Positions 50,764-59,983 of a DNA stretch of 64,000 bases are shown here, one piece after another. Under the pieces are notes generated by a model. That model saw only the letters and a program-made list of their open reading frames with translations. It searched no databases and was not told the origin of the DNA. Origin of the DNA: Aerococcus sp. 1KP-2016 (lineage in GTDB: Bacteria > Bacillota > Bacilli > Lactobacillales > Aerococcaceae); the NCBI RefSeq assembly GCF_002252085.1, contig NZ_NEEY01000002.1, forward strand, positions 1 through 64,000. The letters run 5' to 3'. Numbering within the stretch: position 1 is the first letter of the stretch; every line of letters starts with the position of its first letter. The position numbers were made by a program, and so were the translations under genes.

Positions 50764-52296
50764 TTAGTGTTTAATTAAGCTTTCCCCTGTCATTTCTTCA
50801 GGTTGGTCAAGATTTAATAAATCTAACATCGTTGGCGCAACATCTGCTAAACGACCATCAGTGCGTAATTCAACACCTTTTTTAGTTACAATAACTGGTA
50901 CTGGCACAGTTGTATGTGCAGTATTTGGTGATCCATCTTCGTTAAGTTCAGTATCAGCGTTACCGTGGTCTGCAAAAATAATTGCTTGACCACCTTTAGC
51001 TAAGATAGCATCAACTACACGACCAAGATTTTCATCAACAGCTTCGATAGCTTTGATTGTTGGTTCTAACATACCTGAGTGACCAACCATATCAGGATTT
51101 GCAAAGTTTAAGATAATAGCATCTTGACGGTCATTTTCAATCTCATCAACTAATGCATCTGTAACTTCGTAAGCAGACATTTCTGGTTTCAAGTCGTAAG
51201 TTGCAACTTTAGGAGAATTAATTAAAATACGTTTTTCCCCTTCAAATTCATCGTTAGATCCACCATTCATAAAGAATGTAACATGCGGATATTTTTCTGT
51301 TTCTGCGATACGCAATTGGTTTAAGCCGTTGTTAGCTAAAACTTCACCCAATACATTTGTTAATGGAATTGGTTTAAATGCGATATCAGCTTGAATATCA
51401 TCACGGTATTTAGTCATTGTTACAAACTTGATGTTTTTCGGTTCATTTCCACGTTCAAAATGATCCCATTCTGTTGCAGTAACTGCATCAGACAATTGAC
51501 TCGCACGGTCAGGACGGAAGTTTGCAAAGATAATGGCATCATTATCTTGAACTAAAGCTACTGGATTACCTTCGCTATCAACTAGATTAGTTGGTTCTAC
51601 GAATTCATCTGTTACGCCTTTAGCGTAGTTAGCTTGAACGATTTCAGTTGCGTCCGTACCTTTTTCACCTTTACCGTTAAAAATAACGTCATAGGCTTTT
51701 TGTACACGTTCCCAACGGTTATCACGGTCCATAGCATAGTAACGGCCGGCAACAGTTGCGATTTGACCAATATTTTCTTCAGCCATCACTTTTTCAAGTG
51801 TTTCGATATATCCTGGTGCAGCATGTGGATCTACATCACGACCATCTAGGAAGGCGTGTAAGTAAATTTTTTCTACACCTTTAGCTTTTGCATCTTTAAT
51901 TAATGCTTCAATATGACGGATGTGGCTATGAACCCCACCATCAGATAATAAACCAAAGATGTGTAAAGCTGAATGGTTTTCCTTCACATGAGTATAAGCA
52001 CCGTTTAGGGCTTCATTCTCAGCGAAGTCGCCATCTGAAATAGCTTTATCAATACGAGTTAGGCTTTGGTATACAATACGGCCAGCACCAATATTTGTAT
52101 GGCCAACTTCAGAGTTACCCATTTGACCATCAGGTAACCCAACGTCTAACCCAGAAGCTTTCATTGTACCATGTGGAAATTCATTCCAGTAACGATCGAA
52201 GTTAGGTTTATTAGCTTGGGCAACAGCGTTACCGTAAGATTCCTCTCTCCAACCGAATCCATCTAAGATAATAATCGCTACGGGTGATTTAGACAT
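50764..52296 (-). CDS. gpmI: Phosphoglycerate mutase, 2,3-bisphosphoglycerate-independent
   Basis: Manganese-dependent mutase interconverting 3- and 2-phosphoglycerate. The catalytic Ser62 lies in [12 protein letters not shown], with metal-binding blocks ILDGFGWRE at the N-terminus, [10 protein letters not shown] near 443 and [13 protein letters not shown] near 403. Length 510 aa is normal. It starts 3 bp after tpiA and is co-transcribed. Confidence 0.97.
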   Translation of the reverse strand: MSKSPVAIIILDGFGWREESYGNAVAQANKPNFDRYWNEFPHGTMKASGLDVGLPDGQMGNSEVGHTNIGAGRIVYQSLTRIDKAISDGDFAENEALNGAYTHVKENHSALHIFGLLSDGGVHSHIRHIEALIKDAKAKGVEKIYLHAFLDGRDVDPHAAPGYIETLEKVMAEENIGQIATVAGRYYAMDRDNRWERVQKAYDVIFNGKGEKGTDATEIVQANYAKGVTDEFVEPTNLVDSEGNPVALVQDNDAIIFANFRPDRASQLSDAVTATEWDHFERGNEPKNIKFVTMTKYRDDIQADIAFKPIPLTNVLGEVLANNGLNQLRIAETEKYPHVTFFMNGGSNDEFEGEKRILINSPKVATYDLKPEMSAYEVTDALVDEIENDRQDAIILNFANPDMVGHSGMLEPTIKAIEAVDENLGRVVDAILAKGGQAIIFADHGNADTELNEDGSPNTAHTTVPVPVIVTKKGVELRTDGRLADVAPTMLDLLNLDQPEEMTGESLIKH

Positions 52297-52299
52297 AAG

Positions 52300-53052
52300 T
52301 TATTTACCTCCATTTAATAGTGCGATGTAAGAAGTTACATCAAGACTTGCTCCTCCTACGAGCGCACCATCAACGTCTTCTTTTTCTAATAATTCAGCAA
52401 TATTATCAGGTTTAACAGAACCACCGTATAAAATACGGGTTTGATCTGCTGCATCTTTACCAGCGATTTCGAATACTAAATCACGGATATGTGCTGACAT
52501 ATCTTGTGCATCATCAGCAGAAGCAGTTTTACCTGTTCCGATTGCCCAGATTGGTTCGTAAGCAATTACAGCTTGCGCAACTTGATCAGCAGTAAGGCCT
52601 TCAAGAGCTGCACGGATTTGACCGCTAACCCATTCTTTTTCTTGGCCAGCTTCACGAGTTTCTAATGTTTCACCACAGCAAATGATTGGTGTCATGTTAT
52701 GGCTAAAGATAGCAGCTGCTTTTTTGCGAACATCTTCGTCTGTTTCGCCGAAAAGTTCTCTACGTTCAGAGTGACCAATAACCACGTATGGTACATGTAA
52801 TGATTCCAATGCTGCAGGTGAGATTTCACCTGTGAATGCACCTTCGTCTTCATAGTGTACGTTTTGAGCAGCGATTTGAATATCAGTGCCTTCAGTTTCT
52901 TTGATTAATGATTCAATGTAGATTGCTGGTGGCGCGATCAATGATTCAGCTTCTGTTTGAGGGAAACCTTCTTTTAAAGCTGCAACGAATTCATGAGCTT
53001 CCGCTGCAGATTTATTCATTTTCCAGTTACCAGCGATTAATGTCTTACGCAT
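52300..53052 (-). CDS. tpiA: Triosephosphate isomerase
   Basis: Interconverts dihydroxyacetone phosphate and glyceraldehyde 3-phosphate. The TIM barrel starts MRKTLIAGNWKMN (catalytic Lys), with the histidine in VIGHSERRE near 95 and the glutamate in AYEPIWAIGTG near 167. The ATG at 53050-53052 follows AAAAGGAG and gives the normal 250 aa; a longer reading is unsupported. It lies between pgk and gpmI. Confidence 0.97.
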   Translation of the reverse strand: MRKTLIAGNWKMNKSAAEAHEFVAALKEGFPQTEAESLIAPPAIYIESLIKETEGTDIQIAAQNVHYEDEGAFTGEISPAALESLHVPYVVIGHSERRELFGETDEDVRKKAAAIFSHNMTPIICCGETLETREAGQEKEWVSGQIRAALEGLTADQVAQAVIAYEPIWAIGTGKTASADDAQDMSAHIRDLVFEIAGKDAADQTRILYGGSVKPDNIAELLEKEDVDGALVGGASLDVTSYIALLNGGK

Positions 53053-53100
53053 GTTTGAAAAACTCCTTTTCGACAAGTTTTGTTCAAGTGTTCAAAATAA

Positions 53101-54294
53101 TTAAATGTTAGCGATAGCAGCGATACCAGGTAATTCTTTACCTTCTAGGAATTCTAGAGAAGCACCACCACCAGTTGAGATATGTGTGAATTTGTCAGCT
53201 AAACCTAATTGGTAAGCAGCTGCTGCAGAGTCACCACCACCGATGATTGTTGTTGCATCAGTTAAGTTAGCGATTGCTTCACCTACACCGTTAGTACCTT
53301 TAGCAAAACTTGGCATTTCAAATACACCCATTGGGCCATTCCAAACAACAGTTTTAGCATCAGATAATTGTTCAGCATAGTATTCTACAGTCTTAGGACC
53401 TACATCAAGTGATTGCCAGTCAGCAGGAATACCATCAACTTCAACAATATCAGTGTTTGCGTCATTGTCAAAAGCATCAGCAACAACAAAATCAACTGGT
53501 AATACTAAACGATCGCCAGCACGTTCCATTAAATCTTTTGCTAAAGGAATTTTATCTTCTTCTAGTAAAGATCCACCAACTTCGTAGCCTTTTGCTTTCA
53601 TGAAAGTATAAGCCATACCACCACCGATTAAGACTTTGTCAGCCTTATTCAATAATGATTCGATTACGCTGATTTTATCAGAAACTTTAGCACCACCTAA
53701 GATAGCAACAAACGGACGTTTTGGTTCGTTAACAGCATCACCTAAGAATTTAATTTCTTTTTCCATTAAGAAACCAGCAACGGCTTCTAAGTTATTAGAA
53801 ATACCGACGTTTGATGCATGTTCACGGTGAGCAGTACCAAATGCGTCGTTAACAAAAACATCACCTAATGATGCCCAGTATTTACCTAATTCTGGATCGT
53901 TTTTGCTTTCTTTTTTACCATCAACATCTTCGAAACGAGTGTTTTCGAACATTAATACTTCGCCGTCTTTTAAGTTAGCGATTGCATCTTCTAATTCTTG
54001 TCCACGTGTTTCAGGAATAAATGTAACTTCTTTACCTAATTTTTCAGATAAACGAACTGCAACTGGACGAAGTGATTTAGAAGCTTTGTCCTCTTCAGTT
54101 TTAACCTTACCTAAATGAGAGAATAATACTAAACGTCCACCTTGTTCAAGAATATACTCAATAGTTGGTAATGCTTGAACGATTCGGTTATCGTCAGTAA
54201 TATTTGAGTCTTTGTCCATTGGTACGTTAAAGTCTGCACGTTCTAGAACAACTTTACCTTTTAAATCTATATCTTTGACAGTTTTCTTAGCCAT
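53101..54294 (-). CDS. pgk: Phosphoglycerate kinase
   Basis: Makes ATP from 1,3-bisphosphoglycerate. The 397-aa two-domain kinase carries the N-terminal [11 protein letters not shown] and the [11 protein letters not shown] substrate loops, and the nucleotide-binding [11 protein letters not shown] and [13 protein letters not shown] segments. It is preceded by a terminator that partly separates it from gap, an arrangement that lowers expression relative to gap. Confidence 0.97.
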   Translation of the reverse strand: MAKKTVKDIDLKGKVVLERADFNVPMDKDSNITDDNRIVQALPTIEYILEQGGRLVLFSHLGKVKTEEDKASKSLRPVAVRLSEKLGKEVTFIPETRGQELEDAIANLKDGEVLMFENTRFEDVDGKKESKNDPELGKYWASLGDVFVNDAFGTAHREHASNVGISNNLEAVAGFLMEKEIKFLGDAVNEPKRPFVAILGGAKVSDKISVIESLLNKADKVLIGGGMAYTFMKAKGYEVGGSLLEEDKIPLAKDLMERAGDRLVLPVDFVVADAFDNDANTDIVEVDGIPADWQSLDVGPKTVEYYAEQLSDAKTVVWNGPMGVFEMPSFAKGTNGVGEAIANLTDATTIIGGGDSAAAAYQLGLADKFTHISTGGGASLEFLEGKELPGIAAIANI

Positions 54295-54330
54295 GTATAT
54301 AGCACTCCTTATCTAAAGTAGAAACTTAAT

Positions 54331-54362
54331 AAAAAAAGCGGGAAGCGCGAAGCTTCCCGCCC
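54331..54362 (-). terminator. Terminator between gap and pgk
   Basis: Perfect 9-bp GC-rich stem GCGGGAAGC/GCTTCCCGC with loop TTCGC and seven T on minus. Read-through would be needed for the cggR promoter to serve pgk-tpiA-gpmI. Confidence 0.88.
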
Positions 54363-54399
54363 AAATTCAACTGATTAATGCTGTGTTCAATAATGTCAA

Positions 54400-55413
54400 T
54401 TATTGTTTAGCAGCAAAGTATTCGATTAAACGAACAAATTGAGAAACGAAACCAGCTTCGTTATCGTACCAAGCAACAGTTTTAACTAATTGGCCTTCTT
54501 CAGACTCTTGAACTAGAGTTTGAGTAGCGTCAAAGATTGAACCAGCTGGAACACCAACGATATCAGAAGAAACGATTTCATCTGTGTTGTAAGTGAATGA
54601 AGGAGTAGCATATTTTTTCATTGCTTCGTTAACTTCTTCAACAGTTACTTTTTTGTCTAATACTGAGTAGAATTCAGTCATAGAACCAGTTACGATAGGA
54701 ATACGGATAGCAGTACCGTGAACTTTACCGTTAACTGAAGGAATAACGCGACCTACAGCTTTAGCAGCACCTGTTGATGCAGGGATAGCATTTTCAGCTG
54801 CAGCACGACCATTACGGTAGTTACCTTTGTTTCCGTTAGGACCATCTTGTAATGATTGAGTAGCAGTGTAAGCATGAATTGTTGACATTAAACCATGTTT
54901 AATACCGAATTCTTTTTCTAACACGTTTACCATTGGAGCTAAACAGTTAGTAGTACATGAAGCACCTGAGATAATAGTATCGTCAGCTTCGATGATGTCT
55001 TCGTTTACACCAAATACAATTGTTTTAGTTTCAGCATCAGCAGGAGCTGAGATGATAACTTTTTTAGCACCAGCATTGATGTGCGCTTGAGATTTTTCTT
55101 TAGTAGCGTAGAAACCAGTACATTCAAGAACGATATCAACACCTAAATCACCCCAAGGTAAGTCGTTAGCGTCACGTTCTGAGTAAACTGCGATTTCTTT
55201 ACCATCGATAGAAATACCTTTGTCAGTTGTTTGGATGTCATGGTTAAAAGTACCATGAGCAGTATCATATTTTAATAGGTAAGCTAAGAATTCGTTATCT
55301 GTTAAATCGTTGATTGCCACGATTTCAACATTAGATTCATTTTCTTCCCAAATACGACGTAGTGTTAAACGACCGATACGACCAAAACCGTTAATTGCTA
55401 ATTTAATTGCCAT
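54400..55413 (-). CDS. gap: Glyceraldehyde-3-phosphate dehydrogenase, type I
   Basis: NAD-dependent oxidation of glyceraldehyde 3-phosphate. The nucleotide fold begins INGFGRIGRL; the catalytic Cys153 sits in SGASCTTNCLAP, and the NGKVHGTAIRIPI and WYDNEAGF segments are intact. The ATG at 55411-55413 follows AAGGAGG. Length 337 aa. It lies 37 bp after cggR, as in Bacillus and enterococci, so it should be regulated by CggR. Confidence 0.97.
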   Translation of the reverse strand: MAIKLAINGFGRIGRLTLRRIWEENESNVEIVAINDLTDNEFLAYLLKYDTAHGTFNHDIQTTDKGISIDGKEIAVYSERDANDLPWGDLGVDIVLECTGFYATKEKSQAHINAGAKKVIISAPADAETKTIVFGVNEDIIEADDTIISGASCTTNCLAPMVNVLEKEFGIKHGLMSTIHAYTATQSLQDGPNGNKGNYRNGRAAAENAIPASTGAAKAVGRVIPSVNGKVHGTAIRIPIVTGSMTEFYSVLDKKVTVEEVNEAMKKYATPSFTYNTDEIVSSDIVGVPAGSIFDATQTLVQESEEGQLVKTVAWYDNEAGFVSQFVRLIEYFAAKQ

Positions 55414-55450
55414 ACTACAAAATTCCTCCTTAAAGAAATACATAATTATT

Positions 55451-56488
55451 TTAATGGGATTCCCCATTTAAAACCATATCTGAGGCACCCTGATCAGTGA
55501 TAATCACTAATTGCTTGGGTGCAAGTTTCGCAAAAGCCTTTATTGCTTCTGCTTTCATATTGCCACCTGCAATTAGAATTGGCAAATCTACATCTGCTAA
55601 ATCTTCTAATTGAAGGCCAATTCTTGGCACGCGGTGAACGATATGTCCATCTTTATCGAAGAAACATCCGAACGCCTCGCCGACAGCGTGGTCTTTCTTA
55701 ATCTTAGAATTACTCTTCGAATCAAGTCCACGTCGCCTTGCCATAATTTTAGCACTACCAACACTAAAAAGTAAAACGTTAGCCTCTTTTAATCTACTTA
55801 AAGTAGATTGGATTATAGGATCATTCATCAATGCTTTATTTGCAACTTCAGAAAGATTTTCTGGCGCATACAATGAGATATTATGACCGTTTAATCGTTG
55901 TGCTAAAATATCGCTGATTGTGTTAGCTTGTGTCGCTGATGCGTCTCCAATGCCACCTCTAGCCGCCACCACTGTAAAGTGTCGATTAGCTGAATGATGT
56001 AATTGAATATGCTCGCTGACCGCTAGCATGGTGGATCCACCCGTAATAGCAATCGTATGATTACCATCCGACAATTTATTATCGAGATATTTTGAAACTT
56101 GTAAACCCATTTCGAATAAAATGTTTTTATCTAAATCAATGTCACCTGATACAATCCGAGCATCTGCTATGTTGAGCACATCAGCCAAAGCTTTTTCATG
56201 TAGATGAATTTTTGAAATATCACGCCACAAGTCTTGGCCCGTAGCAATTGCCCTTTCACCTTGGCTAGTAATTGTCATACCAGCGGGTGAAGAATCAATC
56301 AGACCTTGTCGTTTCAATATATCTGTGATTGTACGTAGGGGTCTTTCAGTCATGGCTAAATTTTCAGCCAATCCCTTTCGACCAATCGGACCATCTTTTA
56401 AAATCCGTTGTAGAACACGAATCCTTTCAAAATAATCCTCTTTAAGTTCAGGAACTACTTTTAAAATATCGTTAAATAGATTGTCCAT
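55451..56488 (-). CDS. cggR: Central glycolytic genes regulator CggR
   Basis: SorC-family repressor of the gap operon that senses fructose-1,6-bisphosphate in relatives. An N-terminal winged helix (ENLAMTERPLRTITDILKRQGL, residues about 40-65) is followed by the sugar-phosphate-binding domain with ITGGSTMLAVSEH and VAARGGIGDASATQANTI. Length about 345 aa. The start is either the ATG at 56486-56488 or a GTG three codons earlier; neither has an ideal ribosome site. A palindromic candidate operator lies 36-69 bp upstream. Confidence 0.92.
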   Translation of the reverse strand: MDNLFNDILKVVPELKEDYFERIRVLQRILKDGPIGRKGLAENLAMTERPLRTITDILKRQGLIDSSPAGMTITSQGERAIATGQDLWRDISKIHLHEKALADVLNIADARIVSGDIDLDKNILFEMGLQVSKYLDNKLSDGNHTIAITGGSTMLAVSEHIQLHHSANRHFTVVAARGGIGDASATQANTISDILAQRLNGHNISLYAPENLSEVANKALMNDPIIQSTLSRLKEANVLLFSVGSAKIMARRRGLDSKSNSKIKKDHAVGEAFGCFFDKDGHIVHRVPRIGLQLEDLADVDLPILIAGGNMKAEAIKAFAKLAPKQLVIITDQGASDMVLNGESH

Positions 56489-56523
56489 AGTCTCCACTTT
56501 CCTGGTACATAAATTTCAGTGTG

Positions 56524-56557
56524 AAAGACATTGGACTTTTATTGTCCAGGATGTCTT
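56524..56557 (-). promoter_or_regulatory. Candidate CggR operator
   Basis: A dyad of AAAGACAT-TGGAC and GTCCA-ATGTCTTT around AATAAAA, symmetric except for two extra C bases. It lies between the cggR promoter and the start codon, where the Bacillus CggR operator is located, and shares GGAC/GTCC half-site features. It may also form an mRNA hairpin. Confidence 0.6.
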
Positions 56558-56618
56558 TTTTTGACCACCAACCGGTAAAAAATTTTGGAACCTACGTTCC
56601 TCAACCTCTTACATAAGT

Positions 56619-56647
56619 ATCTTACCAATAATCGACACCGTATGCAA
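56619..56647 (-). promoter_or_regulatory. Promoter of cggR-gap
   Basis: -35 TTGCAT (56642-56647), 17-bp spacer, -10 TAAGAT (56619-56624) on minus. Confidence 0.75.
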
Positions 56648-56716
56648 GCGATTTGATAAATACTTTTGACATTTGCACAATCTTTACAAAGAACATTCAG
56701 CTTTAAATCGTAAAAG

Positions 56717-56747
56717 AAAAAAGCTAGCACGAAAGCCAGCTTCTCCT
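56717..56747 (-). terminator. Terminator of clpP
   Basis: Stem AAGCTGGC/GCTAGCTT (one G-T pair) with loop TTTCGT and six T on minus. Confidence 0.8.
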
Positions 56748-56768
56748 TGATTAGTCATCAATTATTGC

Positions 56769-57365
56769 TTATTTTTTTAGTTCCGCATTTTTTTCCATAA
56801 TATGATCTAACAAACCATATTCTTTGGCTTCGTCAGCTGTTAACCAGTTATCACGATCAGTATCACGTTCAATAACTTCTACAGGTTGACCAGTCATTTC
56901 TGAATATAAACGGTTCATTTTTTCTTTTGTTTTTAGGATGTGACGCGCTGCAATTTCAATTTCAGTCGCTTGACCTTGTGCCCCACCTAGTGGTTGATGG
57001 ATCAAAATTTCTGCATTTGGTAATGCATAACGTTTACCTTTTGTACCAGCTGCAGCAAGGAATGATCCCATAGATGCTGCCATACCCATGATAATCGTTT
57101 GAACGTCTGCATGTACAAAGTTCATTGTATCGTAGATTGCCATCCCTGATGTGATAGATCCACCTGGAGAATTGATGTATAAGTAGATATCTTTTTCTGG
57201 ATCTTGAGCGTCTAAGAATAACAATTGGGCAATGATTGAGTTTGCTAAGTCATCATTTACTTCCCCACTCAACATAATAATACGGTCTTTTAATAAACGT
57301 GAATAAATATCGTATGCGCGTTCGCCACGAGAAGATTGTTCAATTACTGTTGGCACTAAATTCAT
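56769..57365 (-). CDS. clpP: ATP-dependent Clp protease proteolytic subunit
   Basis: Forms the tetradecameric proteolytic barrel used with ClpX, ClpC or ClpE. The catalytic triad is at the usual positions: Ser98 in GMAASMGSF, His123 in LIHQPLGG and Asp in DRDTDRDNW near 172. Length 198 aa; the N-terminal [10 protein letters not shown] is standard. A CtsR operator overlaps its promoter, so it is predicted to be heat- and stress-induced. It degrades tmRNA-tagged proteins, linking it to ssrA and smpB in this window. Confidence 0.97.
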   Translation of the reverse strand: MNLVPTVIEQSSRGERAYDIYSRLLKDRIIMLSGEVNDDLANSIIAQLLFLDAQDPEKDIYLYINSPGGSITSGMAIYDTMNFVHADVQTIIMGMAASMGSFLAAAGTKGKRYALPNAEILIHQPLGGAQGQATEIEIAARHILKTKEKMNRLYSEMTGQPVEVIERDTDRDNWLTADEAKEYGLLDHIMEKNAELKK

Positions 57366-57396
57366 ATATTTGTCCTCCTTTGATGATTACAATAGT

Positions 57397-57426
57397 ATTA
57401 TACCTTAATGGTCAAAATTGGTCAAC
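57397..57426 (-). promoter_or_regulatory. clpP promoter with CtsR box
   Basis: -35 TTGACC (57420-57425), 17-bp spacer, perfect -10 TATAAT (57397-57402) on minus. The plus-strand sequence GGTCAAAATTGGTCAAC (57410-57426) matches the CtsR heptad repeat GGTCAAA-N3-GGTCAAA with one mismatch and covers the -35 box. Confidence 0.88.
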
Positions 57427-57505
57427 AAAATTGACTGATTCTTCTTACCTTTAGTATTCTATCATGACACATGTCTCTTGTCCTAGTATTGCGCCTATTG
57501 ACAGC

Positions 57506-57534
57506 TTGAATAACACCCTAAAATAAGGTATACT
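57506..57534 (+). promoter_or_regulatory. Promoter of the tRNA-Arg gene
   Basis: TTGAAT (57506-57511), 17-bp spacer, TATACT (57529-57534), about 50 bp before the tRNA. Confidence 0.65.
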
Positions 57535-57582
57535 AATTCTGTTATTGTATTTTTATCTATTGAATAGTTATTTTTATAGTTC

Positions 57583-57654
57583 GCATCCGTAGTGTAATGG
57601 ATATCACATAAGATTCCGGTTCTTATGATGGGGGTTCGATTCCCTCCGGATGCA
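57583..57654 (+). tRNA. tRNA-Arg (anticodon CCG)
   Basis: A complete cloverleaf: acceptor GCATCCG/CGGATGC, D-arm with GTAATGGAT, anticodon stem TAAGA/TCTTA around TTCCGGT (anticodon CCG), and T-arm GGGGGTTCGATTCCCTC. The 3' CCA is not encoded. It reads the rare codon CGG. Confidence 0.95.
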
Positions 57655-57671
57655 TTTGTAAAACTGTTAGG

Positions 57672-57701
57672 AGCTGAAACGTGATCGTTTCGGCTTTTTT
57701 A
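57672..57701 (+). terminator. Terminator of the tRNA-Arg gene
   Basis: Stem AGCTGAAACG/CGTTTCGGCT (one G-T pair) with loop TGAT and six T. Confidence 0.85.
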
Positions 57702-57718
57702 TTGCCATTTTTCCATTA

Positions 57719-57748
57719 AAAAAACCACCTCTTTCGAAGTGGTTTCAG
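57719..57748 (-). terminator. Terminator of the LysM wall hydrolase gene
   Basis: Minus-strand stem AAACCAC/GTGGTTT extended by TTC/GAG-type pairs, followed by seven T. Confidence 0.8.
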
Positions 57749-57764
57749 CATTAATTTTTTCTGA

Positions 57765-58631
57765 TTAATAGAATACGTTTGTTACACCATCACCTGATGC
57801 GTAGAATGATTGGGCTGATGTAGTTACGCCATTTGTTAATACATCATTTACTGCTTGATAAGTGGTATCAGAGACTGTAGTACTTGCTGCCATACCATTT
57901 GAAACAACTTCAAATTGACCTGAAGCATTTACAACGTCTAATAAAGTAGTTCCACCCCAATTACCTGAGTTTGCACGATTTAAAATAACTGAGAACACTG
58001 CTGCCGTGTCATCATAACCAGGACCAGCTTCTGCTTCAACGACTTGCAATACGAAGTATGGTACTTCAGATGCTGCAGAATAGTCAGTTGATGTCGTTGT
58101 AGTAGCAGTTTCTGTAGTTGCTTCTGTCTCTGTTACTGCTTCTGTAGTAGATTCAGTTTCTGTAGTTGCTACATCAGTCGTTGTTGCTTCTGTATTTGTG
58201 TCCACTTCATAAGACATTGTTTCTACAGCTGGCGTTGTTTCAGTTTTAGAAACAGCCTCTTCTTGTACCTTATAAGTATCTTTTGTATGTTGTGTATCTT
58301 CAACTACGATTTCATCTACTTCACCAGATTCATCTTTAGTGAATGAAATTTTGTTAGCCGGGAAGATTAGATCAGCATTTTCAATCTCATTAATTTGTAC
58401 CAATGTATCCAAATTAACGCCTGCTGCAGTTGCAATTGTCGATAATGTGTCACCGTAAACAATTGTATAAGAAGATGTGGATGCATCCACTGATTCGATA
58501 TCAGCCGAAACTTCTTCTACTGTACGTGCTGTCCACTCTGCTGCTTTTGCATCTTCAGTATTGAAGCCTGCTGTAGCAAATAGTGCCGATAGGGCAAGTG
58601 TAGTTCCTAGAATTGTTTTGTTGAATTTCAT
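57765..58631 (-). CDS. Secreted LysM protein with SleB-like cell-wall hydrolase domain
   Basis: A 288-aa exported protein. A signal peptide (cleavage near residue 30, after DAKAA) precedes a LysM domain for peptidoglycan binding (YTIVYGDTLSTIATAAGVNLDTL, about residues 57-100). A long Thr/Glu-rich linker (about 115-185) follows, and then a C-terminal domain of about 95 residues with VVEAEAGPGYDDTAAVFSVILNRA and SGQFEVVSNG. That domain resembles the Hydrolase_2/SleB lytic family, with the Glu in EAEAG as candidate catalytic residue. The exact bond cut is not known. It is monocistronic. Confidence 0.82.
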   Translation of the reverse strand: MKFNKTILGTTLALSALFATAGFNTEDAKAAEWTARTVEEVSADIESVDASTSSYTIVYGDTLSTIATAAGVNLDTLVQINEIENADLIFPANKISFTKDESGEVDEIVVEDTQHTKDTYKVQEEAVSKTETTPAVETMSYEVDTNTEATTTDVATTETESTTEAVTETEATTETATTTTSTDYSAASEVPYFVLQVVEAEAGPGYDDTAAVFSVILNRANSGNWGGTTLLDVVNASGQFEVVSNGMAASTTVSDTTYQAVNDVLTNGVTTSAQSFYASGDGVTNVFY

Positions 58632-59040
58632 AATGTGTTACTCCTTATTCTTGTCTAAGTTTTATTAGTCACTGTTTCGACTACTTGCCCTATACTACAC
58701 ACCTTGATTTGAAAAAGGAACCCCAAAACCCTATTCGTTAAAGCCCTTTAAATACTTTGTCATTTATTGAAATCTTTTGTAATTCGTAAGTTTTACATGA
58801 CAAATATTACAATGTTGGCCGAAAGACTATGCCACAACGGTCTAACCCTCATTAGCAAAATTTATACGATACGCCAAAAGTAATAATTATGACATTGTAT
58901 GTAACATGATTATTTTTGACAATAAAAAAATACACCCATTTAAATGTTCAAATTTAGCTTATCCTGGCTCATTATCTTCATTATTTCTACAGTTAAGTTT
59001 AGCAATTCTTATTATTTATACCCCATTGCAAACAAAAAAG

Positions 59041-59528
59041 GGGCACCGACTTTGGTGTGGATGAGAAATCATTCACACCTTTTTTGTTTGAAAATACAAA
59101 AAAGACATACAAATAGGCTCCCTTTTGTCGCATCTAACCGCTTCGGTTGGCATATTTTTGCGAGATTGTTTATATCCGGTTTAAAAATAGATGAAAACTA
59201 GAAACCAGAACTGCCTTTAAGTATCCTTTGAGTATATTTATGAGGAAAAATATAACGCAAAACACCCTGAACGTTCCTTTTCTAAAAATAATGAAAGGTC
59301 AGCCCTTTGTGTGGCGCAAAATTTCTCATTTTTGAAACCAAAACCTGCCGAGGTTTCCATTTTTTGGTTATTTAACGATGTATATATACAATCGTCAACA
59401 AGCCGGACAAAAAGAGGTTTTTTCTTTTATCAAATCTCAATTAAAATAAAAAAGAAACTCAAATCCACATAAAATGAATTCAAGATTCTTGCTTAAATTT
59501 AGCTATCCAAAATAAAAGTCGAAGCGCC
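59041..59528. repeat. Interspersed repeat, copy 2 (ISL3-like ends, no transposase)
   Basis: About 488 bp, same orientation as copy 1 at 35803-36351, with long identical stretches (for example around TTTGTGTGGCGCAAAATTTC). The right end GAAGCGCC stops a few bases before the T-tract of the rbfA terminator. No transposase remnant is readable. The upstream part of this gap (58632-59028) holds the hydrolase leader and AT-rich DNA with a TTGTAAT/ATTACAA dyad, but no gene. Confidence 0.75.
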
Positions 59529-59530
59529 AA

Positions 59531-59565
59531 AGAAAAAAGCACCCGAGAATTAGTCTCGGGTGCTT
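59531..59565 (-). terminator. Terminator of the nusA-infB-rbfA operon
   Basis: Perfect 12-bp stem AAGCACCCGAGA/TCTCGGGTGCTT (59554-59565 and 59537-59548) with a 5-nt loop and six T on minus, just beyond rbfA. Confidence 0.92.
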
Positions 59566-59573
59566 CATGAATA

Positions 59574-59966
59574 CTATTTTTCGTCGGTTTCTGAATCGGC
59601 CATTGATGAATCAAAATCATCGTTCTTGCGTAATTGTGCTAACAATTTATCAATATGGCTACCATATTCAATTGAACGGTCCCGTTCAAACGTAATTTCT
59701 GGTGTTTTATACAGATTTAGACGTTTACCAATCTCAGAACGAACTAAACCGCTCGCTTTAGTTAAGCCTTGTTGGGCTTTCTCACGCTCGCTCGCTAATT
59801 CGCTTAAAGTAGTATAGTAAATAGTTGCTTGTTGAAGGTCACCAGTGATGTCCACATCAGTAATGGTTACACCTTCAACGCGAGGATCTTTTACATTTTT
59901 GCGTAAAATATCATTTACATCACGTAAAATTTCTTGACTTATACGCTCGGCTCTAAATTTTGCCAT
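59574..59966 (-). CDS. rbfA: Ribosome-binding factor A
   Basis: KH-like protein that helps mature the 30S subunit and 16S rRNA 5' end, important in the cold. The 130-aa sequence carries the typical RAERISQEILRDVNDIL start, RVEGVTITDVDITGDLQQATIYYT and the FERDRSIEYGSHIDKLL end, then a short acidic tail. It follows infB after about 17 bp. Confidence 0.95.
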   Translation of the reverse strand: MAKFRAERISQEILRDVNDILRKNVKDPRVEGVTITDVDITGDLQQATIYYTTLSELASEREKAQQGLTKASGLVRSEIGKRLNLYKTPEITFERDRSIEYGSHIDKLLAQLRKNDDFDSSMADSETDEK

Positions 59967-59983
59967 TTATTTTCACCTCTAAA

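Noticed and set aside
58780-58920. WalR-type TGTAA/TGTCA direct repeats upstream of the LysM hydrolase
   Set aside because: Half-sites are present (for example TGTTAC, TGTCAT, TGTAAT) but none has the required 5-bp spacing.
58944-59201. 85-codon plus-strand ORF in the gap before rbfA
   Set aside because: It runs through the repeat's hairpin, lacks a ribosome site and has an unlikely composition.
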